Shown here: piece by piece, positions 34,657 through 42,874 of the stretch
Numbering within the stretch: position 1 is the stretch's first letter
Layout of the letters: every line of letters starts with the position of its first letter
DNA from: Oscillospiraceae bacterium
GTDB taxonomy: Bacteria > Bacillota > Clostridia > Oscillospirales > Oscillospiraceae
DNA: 64,000 bases
Assembly: GCA_015067975.1 (NCBI GenBank)
Contig: SVLK01000005.1
Coordinates: 1-64,000, forward strand
Reading direction: 5' to 3'
Notes under the pieces: generated by a model
Told to the model about the DNA's origin: nothing
The model's database searches: none
Seen by the model: only the letters and a program-made list of their open reading frames with translations
Translations under genes and position numbers: made by a program

Positions 34657-35046
34657 TTATAACCACGAACTGTCAAAACCGTAGGGGAGCAGCTCGTTGA
34701 GGGTGAAGTGCTTGGCCTCGCCTTTGCCGTTAAGGCAGATGACTTCCAGATCGGGGGCAAACTCCTTCATCACCTGACGGCACACACCGCAGGGTACACA
34801 GAAATCCTCACTGCGGCCGGCAATGGCAATACGTTTAAAGTCGCGGTAGCCCTCGCTGACGGCCTTAAAAATGGCGGTGCGTTCGGCACAAATAGTAGGA
34901 GTATAGGATGCGTTTTCGATGTTGCAGCCGGTAAACACGGTGCCGTCAACGCATTCCAGTGCTGCACCTACGGGAAAGTGGGAATAGGGAATATAGGCGC
35001 GATCCAGCATTTCAATGGCCTTTTGGCAAAGCTCTTTCTCAGTCAT
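34657..35046 (-). CDS. cdd: Cytidine deaminase
   Basis: 129 residues with the substrate motif PVGAALECVDGTVFTGCNIENASY and the zinc site TICAERTA ... PCGVCRQVM (Cys, catalytic Glu, two Cys), the homotetrameric Cdd type. Salvages cytidine/deoxycytidine to uridine. Stands as a short unit between two strong terminators. Confidence 0.95.
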   Translation of the reverse strand: MTEKELCQKAIEMLDRAYIPYSHFPVGAALECVDGTVFTGCNIENASYTPTICAERTAIFKAVSEGYRDFKRIAIAGRSEDFCVPCGVCRQVMKEFAPDLEVICLNGKGEAKHFTLNELLPYGFDSSWL

Positions 35047-35076
35047 CGTTCGGTCCTCCTTGTGGGGAATCTACGG

Positions 35077-35110
35077 AATAAAGGCAGCAGGAATTCCTGC
35101 TGCCTTTATT
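35077..35110 (-). terminator. Perfect-palindrome terminator of ABC exporter operon
   Basis: A 34-bp perfect palindrome (17-bp arms beginning AATAAAGGCAGCAGG) follows the exporter operon by about 24 bases; the arms end in A/T tracts. Confidence 0.85.
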
Positions 35111-35133
35111 GTAACGTGAAATGGGGGAGCGCG

Positions 35134-37014
35134 TCAAGAGAGTTCCGCTTGACCGGTGTAGAGCTGATAATACTTACCCTTTTGCTCGATCAGGTCGTCA
35201 TGGTCGCCGCGCTCAATGATCTCGCCCTGTTCCAGCACCATGATAGCCTGGGCGTTTCGCACGGTGGACAGGCGGTGGGCGATGACAAACACGGTGCGGT
35301 CGGCCATCAGCGAATCCATACCCTGCTCAATCAGCTTTTCTGTGCGGGTGTCGATGGAGGAGGTGGCCTCGTCGAGGATCAACACAGGGGGATCGGACAC
35401 GGCGGCACGGGCGATGGCCAGCAACTGCCGTTCACCTTGGCTGAGACTGCCGCCGTCACCGGTGATCACGGTGTCATAGCCTTGCGGCAAGTGCCGGATA
35501 AAGGTGTCGGCATTAGCCAGCTTGGCCGCTGCACGGACTTCCTCATCTGTGGCGTCCAGCTTGCCGTAGCGGATATTGTCGGCAATCGTCCCGGTGAACA
35601 GGTGGGTATCCTGCAGCACCATGCCCAGCGAGCGGCGCAGAGAGTCTTTGGCAATCTCCGTTACGTCGATGCCGTCGTAGGTGATGGTGCCGGACTGGAT
35701 GTCATAAAACCGGTTGATCAGATTGGTGATGGTGGTCTTACCGGCACCGGTAGAGCCGACAAAGGCGATTTTCTGGCCCGGTTTTGCATAAAGGGAGATG
35801 TTGTGCAGGACTGTTTTCTCGTCCGTGTAGCCGAAGGTGACATCGTGGAAACGCACATCGCCCCGCAACTCCACCAGAGCTCCGTCGGGACGCTTCCATG
35901 CCCAGTGGCCGGTGCGCTGTGCTGTTTCGGTCAAGGTGTCACCGTTTTTCTCCACGCGGACCAGCACAGTTTTGCCATCATCCGGCTCGGACCGGGCGTC
36001 CATCACAGCAAAGATGCGCTCAGCACCGGCGACGGAGGCCAACAGCACATTGATCTGCTGGCTGATCTGGCTGATAGGCTGGGAAACCTGCTTGACATAC
36101 AGAAGGTATGCGCCCAGCGAACCCACGTCGAACACACCGCCGATGGACAAAAGACCGCCGACACAGCAAGTGACGGCATAGTTGATGCGAGACAGGTTAC
36201 CCATGGCCGGCATCATGGAGGAGGCATAAGTCTGGGCCAGCGTGGCGGCAGCGCGATAAGCTTCGTTGAGCTCGCTGAACTCATCTATGGCCTTTTTCTC
36301 GTGGTTGAAGACCTTGATCACCTTTTGACCCTCGGTCATCTCCTCGATAAAACCGTTGACAGCGCCCAGCGCCTTTTGCTGACGCTGGAAGTTGACACGG
36401 CTTTTCCCTCCGATGACCTTTACAATCAGGAACATCAGCACCAAAAAGACGAAGGAGATCAGTGTCAGCTGCCAGTTGAGCACCAGCATCATGGTGACCG
36501 TGCATACAAAGGTGAGGGTATTGGAGATCACACTGGCGAAGCTGGAGTTGATCATCTCCGACACGGTGTCGATATCGTTGGTGAAACGGCTCATCAGATC
36601 ACCGGACTGGTGAGTATCGAAGTAGCTGATAGGCAGTTCCTGCAGTTTCTCAAACAGATCCTGCCGTAGTTTGGCCACAGTTTTCTGCGAGATGCGCACC
36701 ATAATGCGGGCATAGGTGTAAGAGCAGCCGGCGCTGAGGGCAAAGCAGCCGAACAGCAGCGCAACCATCTTCAAAAGACCGGTAAAGTCGCCGGGGATAA
36801 TATAATTGTTGATGATGGGCTTCATCAGATAACTGCTGGCAACCGAGGCCAAAGAGCTGATTACCAGACACAGCGCAACAAGAATCAACAGCAGCTTATA
36901 CTGGCTGATGTAACCTACCAGACGCAGCACGGTTCCTCTCAGGTTTTGGGGGCGCTGATAACCGTGACCCTGACGCCCACCGGGACCGCCCTTAGGTGCG
37001 GGAGTTTTAGCCAT
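35134..37014 (-). CDS. ABC exporter half-transporter, catalytic NBD
   Basis: 626 residues. A Gly/Pro/Arg-rich N-tail (PKGGPGGRQGHGYQRP) precedes six membrane helices (about 30-325) and an ATPase: Walker A GSTGAGKTT, Q-loop MVLQDTHLF, signature LSQGERQLLAIARA, Walker B VLILDEATSSID with the catalytic Glu, and H-loop IAHRLSTVR. A non-standard LSQGE signature is present. Overlaps the upstream partner by eight bases, so the two form a heterodimeric multidrug or lipid exporter (BmrCD/LmrCD/TM287-288 class). Substrate unknown. Confidence 0.92.
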   Translation of the reverse strand: MAKTPAPKGGPGGRQGHGYQRPQNLRGTVLRLVGYISQYKLLLILVALCLVISSLASVASSYLMKPIINNYIIPGDFTGLLKMVALLFGCFALSAGCSYTYARIMVRISQKTVAKLRQDLFEKLQELPISYFDTHQSGDLMSRFTNDIDTVSEMINSSFASVISNTLTFVCTVTMMLVLNWQLTLISFVFLVLMFLIVKVIGGKSRVNFQRQQKALGAVNGFIEEMTEGQKVIKVFNHEKKAIDEFSELNEAYRAAATLAQTYASSMMPAMGNLSRINYAVTCCVGGLLSIGGVFDVGSLGAYLLYVKQVSQPISQISQQINVLLASVAGAERIFAVMDARSEPDDGKTVLVRVEKNGDTLTETAQRTGHWAWKRPDGALVELRGDVRFHDVTFGYTDEKTVLHNISLYAKPGQKIAFVGSTGAGKTTITNLINRFYDIQSGTITYDGIDVTEIAKDSLRRSLGMVLQDTHLFTGTIADNIRYGKLDATDEEVRAAAKLANADTFIRHLPQGYDTVITGDGGSLSQGERQLLAIARAAVSDPPVLILDEATSSIDTRTEKLIEQGMDSLMADRTVFVIAHRLSTVRNAQAIMVLEQGEIIERGDHDDLIEQKGKYYQLYTGQAELS

Positions 37015-38743
37015 GGATGCTCACCCCTTCCTGCTGCGAGGAATAAACCTCGCGATAAATGGCGTTGGATGCAAGCAACTCTTCGTGGGTGCCCATGCCG
37101 TCGATCCGTCCGTCATCCATGATGATGATCAAATCGGCATCCATAATGGAGGTAACGCGCTGAGCAATGATAATTTTGGTCGTGCCCGGCAGAGTTTCGC
37201 GCAGTGCGGTACGAATTTTGGCGTCGGTGGCGGTATCCACAGCGGAGGTGGAGTCGTCCAGAATCAGGATCTTCGGCTTGCGGATGATGGCGCGGGCGAT
37301 GCAAAGCCGCTGCTTCTGACCACCGGAGACATTGGTGCCGCCCTGTTCAATGTAGGTTTCGTAGCCATCGGGCATGGCGGAAACGAACTCATGAGCACAG
37401 GCGATACGACAGGCCTCTTCGATTTCTGCATCAGTGGCATTGGCGTCGCCCCAGCGCAGGTTTTCGCGCACCGTACCGGAAAAGAGGGTGTTTTTCTGCA
37501 GGACCATGGCGCAGGCATCACGCAGATGCTCCATGGTGTAGTCCTTTACATTGCGGCCGCCCACATAGACAGCGCCTTCGGTGGCCTCATACAGGCGGGG
37601 AATCAGGCTGACCAGCGTGGTTTTGGCACTGCCGGTGCCGCCCAGAATGCCTACCGTCATGCCGGAATCGATGGAGAGGTTGATATTCTCCAGATTCCAT
37701 GCTTCGGTGGACTTGTTGTAACGGAAATTGACGTTTTCAAAGCGGATAGAGCCGTCAGCTACCTGCAGCGCAGGATCGGCAGCGTCATCGGTAATCTCAC
37801 TCTTCTCATCCAGCACCTCGATGATACGCTTGGCGCAGGCGATGGAGCGGGTGAGGATCATCATTACCATGGAGACCATCATTAGCGACATAAGGATCTC
37901 GGATACGTAGGTAAAGAAGGCAATCAGATCACCGGAGAGCATGGTGCCCTCAAATACATAGTGGCCGCCGATCCACATCACGGCGGTAATGGTGCCGCCC
38001 ATCAGCAGCATCATGATGGGCATGAAAGTGACTACAAAACCGAAAGCGCGTTCGGCCATGGTGCGCAGATTCTGGCTGCGGCGGGTGAACTTGTCTTTCT
38101 CTTCTTCTTCGCGCACATAGGATTTGACAACGCGGATGGCGGTCAGGTTTTCCTGCACCACCAGATTCAGATCGTCGGTAGCTTTCTGCAAGGAGGTGAA
38201 ATAGGGTCCTACTTTGCGAATTACCAGAATAACGGTGATGATCAGCAGCGGGATCACGGCCAAAAATACGCGGCTGAGACGGGTGGAGATGCGCAGCGCC
38301 ATGATCAGCGAGGTGATCAGCATGGAGGGGGCTCGGACAAACATGCGCATGCCCATCATCAGCGTCATCTGCACGCTGGCGACATCACTGGTCAGTCGGG
38401 TGATGAGGGAGGCGGTAGAGAATCGCTCAATGTTGCTGAAAGAGAATTGCTGCACTTTCTCGTATTCGGCGCGGCGTAGATTGGCACCGAAGCCCATACT
38501 GGCGCGGGAGGCCAGTGCGGCGGCACCTACGCCCATGGCCAGCGCAGCCATAGCCATCAAGATCATCTTGATGCCGGTGGAGAGAATATAGGCCCGGTCG
38601 CCGTTTTCAATGCCGATGTTGACGATGTCGCTCATAGCCAGCGGCAGCAGCAGTTCAAAAACCGCCTCGCCGGCAGAAAAGAGCACACCCAGCACGATCA
38701 GTGCCCGGTAGCCTTTGGTATAGGGATAGAGTTTGCGGAGCAT
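37007..38743 (-). CDS. ABC exporter half-transporter, degenerate NBD
   Basis: 578 residues, six helices then ATPase: Walker A GGTGSAKTTL (Ala in place of the usual Gly before Lys), Q-loop MVLQKNTLF, signature VSGGQKQRLCIARA, and Walker B ILILDDSTSAVD, where the catalytic Glu is Asp. IAQRVTSIMD replaces the H-loop His by Gln. These changes mark the degenerate ATP site typical of heterodimeric exporters. First gene of the operon; ATG 38743 follows AGGAGG. Confidence 0.92.
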   Translation of the reverse strand: MLRKLYPYTKGYRALIVLGVLFSAGEAVFELLLPLAMSDIVNIGIENGDRAYILSTGIKMILMAMAALAMGVGAAALASRASMGFGANLRRAEYEKVQQFSFSNIERFSTASLITRLTSDVASVQMTLMMGMRMFVRAPSMLITSLIMALRISTRLSRVFLAVIPLLIITVILVIRKVGPYFTSLQKATDDLNLVVQENLTAIRVVKSYVREEEEKDKFTRRSQNLRTMAERAFGFVVTFMPIMMLLMGGTITAVMWIGGHYVFEGTMLSGDLIAFFTYVSEILMSLMMVSMVMMILTRSIACAKRIIEVLDEKSEITDDAADPALQVADGSIRFENVNFRYNKSTEAWNLENINLSIDSGMTVGILGGTGSAKTTLVSLIPRLYEATEGAVYVGGRNVKDYTMEHLRDACAMVLQKNTLFSGTVRENLRWGDANATDAEIEEACRIACAHEFVSAMPDGYETYIEQGGTNVSGGQKQRLCIARAIIRKPKILILDDSTSAVDTATDAKIRTALRETLPGTTKIIIAQRVTSIMDADLIIIMDDGRIDGMGTHEELLASNAIYREVYSSQQEGVSIHG

Positions 38744-38774
38744 GCGTTACCTCCTATAAGATAGGTAGAATTAT

Positions 38775-38790
38775 CGGCAAAAGTTTGCCG
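38775..38790. promoter_or_regulatory. Inverted repeat in the ABC exporter promoter region
   Basis: CGGCAAA and TTTGCCG, perfect 7-bp arms with a two-base spacer, lie about 32-47 bases upstream of the exporter start codon. It has the form of a dimeric repressor site (MarR/TetR-like size), but no regulator gene is adjacent. Confidence 0.5.
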
Positions 38791-38909
38791 TATTTTCCAA
38801 AATGAACAGCTAAATATTACGCTCAAAAGGAGAATGCGTCAAGGGGAGAAGAAAACAGAGGCAGTAAACATTTTGTGAATTATTGGTTGCATTGTGCATG
38901 GTAACGAAC

Positions 38910-38938
38910 AAAGGCGACCGGATTATCCGGTCGCCTTT
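38910..38938 (-). terminator. Terminator of tRNA-Leu
   Basis: 14-bp stem AAAGGCGACCGGAT/ATCCGGTCGCCTTT just after the tRNA 3' end on the minus strand. Confidence 0.82.
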
Positions 38939-38944
38939 ATGTTG

Positions 38945-39029
38945 TGGTGCGGGCATGGGGACTCGAACCCCAACACATCTCTGCACGAGAACCTAAATCT
39001 CGCATGTCTACCAATTCCATCATGCCCGC
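38945..39029 (-). tRNA. tRNA-Leu (anticodon TAG)
   Basis: 85 nt with encoded CCA. Acceptor GCGGGCA pairs with TGCCCGC; the anticodon loop TTTAGGT sits in a GCGAGA/TCTCGT stem; a class II variable arm (GCAGAGATGTGT) and the T-arm GGGGTTCGAGTCCCC are present. Confidence 0.96.
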
Positions 39030-39084
39030 GCATCTGCGTGACATTGTACCACGGCGGCGGCAGATGCACAAGTGTTTTATACGC

Positions 39085-39116
39085 TAAAAGGCCGCAGCGA
39101 AAGCTGCGGCCTTTTA
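39085..39116 (-). terminator. Terminator after the small P-loop gene
   Basis: 13-bp stem AAAAGGCCGCAGC with a GAAA loop and T tail. Confidence 0.88.
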
Positions 39117-39124
39117 CAATTTGC

Positions 39125-39535
39125 TTACAGATAGTGGCGCATCAGATCGGTGGCGGTGTCGGCATCGGCACTAACAGTCACGGTGAACTTCACCATGTTC
39201 TTGTCGCTGAAACGCTCCAGCCAGCCTAAAAACTTCTCCGTCTCGTGCGCATCGCTGTTGCGGGCGATTTTCCACAGGTTGTCTACATAGACATGAGAAA
39301 TATCGTAATTGCCCGCGTACAGACCGCTGATGAAGCCGCGCAGGCACTCATAAGAATTCAGATCATATTCGCCGGCATTGACCAGACGTACATTGTAGCT
39401 GATGTCGTAGGTCATATCTGCGCTGGGCTCGATGCAGACGACGCTGCCCTTTTCAGATTCCACGGATGCGTGGATCAATTCGATCAACTGCTTGGTCTTA
39501 CCGGCACCGGCGGCGCCCATAATCAGTCTAACCAT
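39125..39535 (-). CDS. Small P-loop NTPase-like protein (136 aa)
   Basis: Begins VRLIMGAAGAGKTKQLIEL, a clear Walker A (GAAGAGKT), followed by VVCIEPSADMTYDISYNVR and HVYVDNLWKIA, where the acidic VYVD could be a Walker B. At 136 residues it is too short for most P-loop enzymes; the architecture recalls thymidine-kinase-like or small RecA-like folds. No known family assigned. Conserved-looking Clostridia protein with its own terminator, near tRNA-Leu and pgi. Function unknown. Confidence 0.75.
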   Translation of the reverse strand: MVRLIMGAAGAGKTKQLIELIHASVESEKGSVVCIEPSADMTYDISYNVRLVNAGEYDLNSYECLRGFISGLYAGNYDISHVYVDNLWKIARNSDAHETEKFLGWLERFSDKNMVKFTVTVSADADTATDLMRHYL

Positions 39536-39631
39536 AAGAAATCACTCCTTCGATATATATGGTAACCAGTGGTTCCTATACTTGTAATAAAGATACCACA
39601 TGGTTAAGAAAATAGCAATGAAAAAATATGC

Positions 39632-39653
39632 GTTCTTTTTTGTGAAAAAGAAC
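39632..39653 (-). terminator. Candidate terminator of pgi
   Basis: GTTCTTTTT/AAAAAGAAC stem with four-base loop, then GCATATTTTTTC on the minus strand. Confidence 0.5.
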
Positions 39654-39658
39654 AAGGC

Positions 39659-40996
39659 TCAGCCGTTCAGCTTGGCCAGCAGCTCCTGACGCAGTTCCTC
39701 GTAACCGGGCTTGCCCAACAGTGCAAACATGTTCTTCTTATAGGCCTCCACGCCGGGCTGGTCGAAGGGATTGACCTCCAGCAGGTAACCGCTCAGACCG
39801 CAGGAATACTCAAAGAAGTAAATCAGCTCACCCAGTGCATAGGCATCGCAGCGCTCCATATTGACAATGATGTTGGGAACACCGCCCTCCACGTGAGCCA
39901 GTAGTGTGCCGTCCATGGCCTGCAGCTTGATGAAGTCCATATCCTTGCCGGCCAGGAAGTTCAGACCGTCGCCGTTGACCTCGTCAAAGGGGACGATGTT
40001 GGTGGTAGCAGAGGGACCCATGCGCACCACGGTTTCGAAAAGGTGACGTTCACCCTGCTGGATATACTGGCCCATGGAGTGCAGATCTGCGGTAAACTCC
40101 ACGCTGGCGGGGAACAGGCCCTTGTTCTCCTTGCCCTCGCTCTCGCCGTAGAGCTGCTTCCACCATTCGCACATGAAGCGGAAGTTAGGCTCGTAAGCGG
40201 CCAGCACCTCGATTTTTTTACCGGTGCGGTACAGCTCATAGCGTCCGCAGCCGTACTGCCATGCGGGGTTGGTGGCCATGTCGGGATTGGCACAGGTATC
40301 CATCATAGCAGCGGCGCCGCTCATCAGCGCGTCAATATCCACGCCGGCCACAGCAATAGGCAGCAGGCCCACGGCGGTCAGCACGCTGTAACGGCCGCCC
40401 ACATCATCGGGAACCACAAAGGTTTCGTAGCCGGCCTGGTCAGCCAGCGTCTTCAGCGCGCCGCGAGCGCGGTCGGTGGTGGCATAGATGCGCTTGGCGG
40501 CGCCTTCCTTGCCATACTTGTCCTCCAACAGCTTGCGGAAGAAACGGAAAGCCACGGCAGGTTCGGTGGTGGTGCCGGATTTGGAAATAACGTTGACGGA
40601 GAAATCGCGGCCGTCCAGCAGCTCTACGACCTCACTCATTTGATCGGAAGACAGGCCGTTGCCGGTGAAATAGATATTGGGAGTGTTCTTTTTCTTCAGG
40701 TTATAGTTGGCAGAGCACAGGCACTCAATCACGCCGCGGGCACCCAGATAGGAACCGCCGATGCCGATGACTACCAGCGCTTCGCTGTCGCTCTGGATTT
40801 TTTGGGCGGCAGCCTTGATGCGGGCAAACTCGTCTTTGTCGTAGTCGGCGGGCAGACGCACCCAACCGGTGTAGTCATTGCCGACGCCATCGCGGTTCTG
40901 CAGATGGTCGTGAGCGATGCGCAGACGCTGTGCCAGTTCGGTTTCGTAGTTGGGGGTCACAAAGGACCGGATATTGGCCAGATTCACCTGGATCAT
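39659..40996 (-). CDS. pgi: Glucose-6-phosphate isomerase
   Basis: 445 residues, the short bacterial type. [56 protein letters not shown] and the C-terminal [18 protein letters not shown] are diagnostic of the SIS-fold enzyme interconverting glucose-6-P and fructose-6-P. ATG 40996 after AGGAGG. Own promoter; monocistronic. Confidence 0.97.
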   Translation of the reverse strand: MIQVNLANIRSFVTPNYETELAQRLRIAHDHLQNRDGVGNDYTGWVRLPADYDKDEFARIKAAAQKIQSDSEALVVIGIGGSYLGARGVIECLCSANYNLKKKNTPNIYFTGNGLSSDQMSEVVELLDGRDFSVNVISKSGTTTEPAVAFRFFRKLLEDKYGKEGAAKRIYATTDRARGALKTLADQAGYETFVVPDDVGGRYSVLTAVGLLPIAVAGVDIDALMSGAAAMMDTCANPDMATNPAWQYGCGRYELYRTGKKIEVLAAYEPNFRFMCEWWKQLYGESEGKENKGLFPASVEFTADLHSMGQYIQQGERHLFETVVRMGPSATTNIVPFDEVNGDGLNFLAGKDMDFIKLQAMDGTLLAHVEGGVPNIIVNMERCDAYALGELIYFFEYSCGLSGYLLEVNPFDQPGVEAYKKNMFALLGKPGYEELRQELLAKLNG

Positions 40997-41031
40997 GGAT
41001 TATTCCTCCTATATATCATCGTTGGTAACTA

Positions 41032-41060
41032 TGTGTATCAACTTATTTTACATCGTGCAA
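41032..41060 (-). promoter_or_regulatory. Promoter of pgi
   Basis: Minus strand TTGCAC (41060-41055), 17 bases, TACACA (41037-41032). Confidence 0.5.
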
Positions 41061-41096
41061 CGGCAAAAAACAAGCGCAAAGCGGCGAAAAAGCAAT

Positions 41097-41124
41097 AAAA
41101 GGGACGGCAAAAGCCGTCTCTTTT
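41097..41124 (-). terminator. Terminator overlapping the stop of the carboxypeptidase gene
   Basis: AAAAGGGACGGC/GCCGTCTCTTTT with one mismatch and an AAAA loop (TTTT on the transcript); the stop codon lies at its upstream edge on the minus strand. Confidence 0.75.
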
Positions 41125-42253
41125 ATTGCAGAAGGAAGGTAGACAGCAGCATGCGGCGGAACATCTCACCCCAAGTCAGTTTTTCTACCGCCTGTGCTGC
41201 CAGTAGTGGCAACTCCAATACGACGTGCTCTCCGCTGCGCACCGTTAAGGTGCCCAGCTGCTGGCCTGCCCCGATGGGCGCTTCTACCTGTTCCGGCAGC
41301 GAGATTTCCTGCGTTAGGGAAGAAATCTGTGATTTGGGAAGTAAGACCTGCCGCCCGGTGGAAGGGAACTGCAGCGCGATGCTGTCTTCTTCACCCAGAT
41401 GCACCGGTAAAAGGGGCAGCGGCTCGGACGGTTCTACGTTGTGCAGCGTATAGGTGGAGAACCCGTAATTGAGCATGGTTTTAGCATCCTCGAACCGCTG
41501 CTGTGAAGTGCTGCCATGGAGCACTACGGCGATCAATTCCATCCCTTCGCGCTCGGCAGTGGCGCTGATGCAGTAGCCGGCACTGCTGGTGCTGCCGGTT
41601 TTCAATCCTGTGGCGCCGTCATAAAACCGGATCAGTTTGTTGGTGTTGGCCAGTTCAAATTCGCCGCCGCGCAGCGAATCCATCCAGATGGTAGTAAAGC
41701 GACGCAGATCGGGGTGGTGCAAAATCAGCTGACGGCTCATCAGTGCAATATCCCACGCACTGGAGACATGCCCCTCGGCGGGAAGTCCGTGGCAATTGAC
41801 GAAATGGGTGTCGTTCATGCCCAATTCCCGGGCGCGGTTATTCATTTGCTCCACAAACAGTTCAGTCACACCCGCTACATGCTCGGCCAACGCCACGGAG
41901 GCATCGTTACCGGAAGCAACGCACACGGCTTTGATCAGTTCCTCCACGGTGATCTGCTCACCCTCGGCCAAATACACATTGCTGCCGCCCATGGATGCGG
42001 CGTAGGCGCTGACGGTGACCACGTCGTCGTAGGAAACAGAACCTTTTTCGATGGCCTCCATGGTCAGCAGCAGCGTCATTACCTTGGTGACGCTGGCGGG
42101 CTCCAACTGCTCGTGTTCGTTCTTGGCGTAAAGAACCTCGCCGGTGATTTTTTCCATCAGCAGCGCGCTGGGTGCTTCCAGTGTCAAGTCTACTGCATGT
42201 GCATGCGCCGGCAAGGCCAATAGCAGCACCAACAGCCACAAAAAACGTTTCAT
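41123..42253 (-). CDS. D-alanyl-D-alanine carboxypeptidase (DacF/PBP5-like)
   Basis: 376 residues from ATG 42253 (GGAGGAG upstream). Signal peptide MKRFLWLLVLLLALPAHAHA. Serine peptidase S11 motifs: SVTK (S54, K57), SGN (113-115) and KTG (217-219). A C-terminal beta domain (about 275-360) and an amphipathic end (LTWGEMFRRMLLSTFLLQ) likely anchor it at the membrane. Trims D-Ala from peptidoglycan pentapeptides. DacF, a sporulation-linked paralogue, is possible but not distinguishable. Confidence 0.93.
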   Translation of the reverse strand: MKRFLWLLVLLLALPAHAHAVDLTLEAPSALLMEKITGEVLYAKNEHEQLEPASVTKVMTLLLTMEAIEKGSVSYDDVVTVSAYAASMGGSNVYLAEGEQITVEELIKAVCVASGNDASVALAEHVAGVTELFVEQMNNRARELGMNDTHFVNCHGLPAEGHVSSAWDIALMSRQLILHHPDLRRFTTIWMDSLRGGEFELANTNKLIRFYDGATGLKTGSTSSAGYCISATAEREGMELIAVVLHGSTSQQRFEDAKTMLNYGFSTYTLHNVEPSEPLPLLPVHLGEEDSIALQFPSTGRQVLLPKSQISSLTQEISLPEQVEAPIGAGQQLGTLTVRSGEHVVLELPLLAAQAVEKLTWGEMFRRMLLSTFLLQ

Positions 42254-42375
42254 CCCATCTCCTCCAATGCTTTTTTCTAAGACATATGCACCTGAGACCA
42301 CTTTCATACCCACCGCCATTTTTCGCCTTGCAAATTGCGCGGCAGCCTGCTATAATGGCAAAGTAAATTGCATAC

Positions 42376-42449
42376 GCAGGGTTGGTATATCGGTATTACA
42401 GCGGCTTCCCAAGCCGTTAAGGCGGGTTCGACTCCCGTACCCTGCTCCA
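42376..42449 (+). tRNA. tRNA-Gly (anticodon CCC)
   Basis: 74 nt including encoded CCA. Acceptor GCAGGGT/ACCCTGC, anticodon loop TTCCCAA closed by GCGGC/GCCGT, T-arm GCGGGTTCGACTCCCGT. Confidence 0.95.
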
Positions 42450-42874
42450 TTACGCCGCGAACGCACGACGTTCGCGGCGACATTCTTTTGGGCCGTTTGC
42501 GACAGATTTCGTTATAGATAAACAAATTCTTTTCCCTCTTGTGATCGGTCGGTATTTTTACGGTACTTTTATAGTGCACCTATACAAAAATCGCACAGAA
42601 GAAGTTGGAGAGAAAACGCACAAAAACACACAAAAATATTAAAAACATTGAAAGAAAACGCTTTCGATGGCATTTTTGTGAGAAATGAAGTTAGCAAAAA
42701 AAAACCAGTTGATTCGTGCTGACAAAAAAGAGGACTCGTTGACTTTTTGTTAGAATTCTTCTATAATTTACCTATTAAAATATGTGCGCGGGGCATTGCG
42801 GCAATGGAACCGCATCTTACCTGCAGCTGAACAAAAGAATTGCCATTGAATCCTAAGGAAAGGGGATTGAACAT
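42450..42874 (+). promoter_or_regulatory. Long AT-rich intergenic region: tRNA terminator and adhesin promoter
   Basis: Starts with the tRNA-Gly terminator, an 11-bp stem CGCCGCGAACG/CGTTCGCGGCG (42453-42479) and CATTCTTTT. About 260 bases of A-rich DNA follow. A strong promoter TTGACT (42739-42744), 17 bases, TATAAT (42762-42767) precedes the giant surface protein, leaving an untranslated leader of about 100 bases. No gene is seen. Confidence 0.75.

Noticed and set aside
39561..39576. Near-palindrome GGTAACCAGTGGTTCC upstream of the small P-loop gene
   Set aside because: One arm mismatch and no clear promoter alignment; could be chance.
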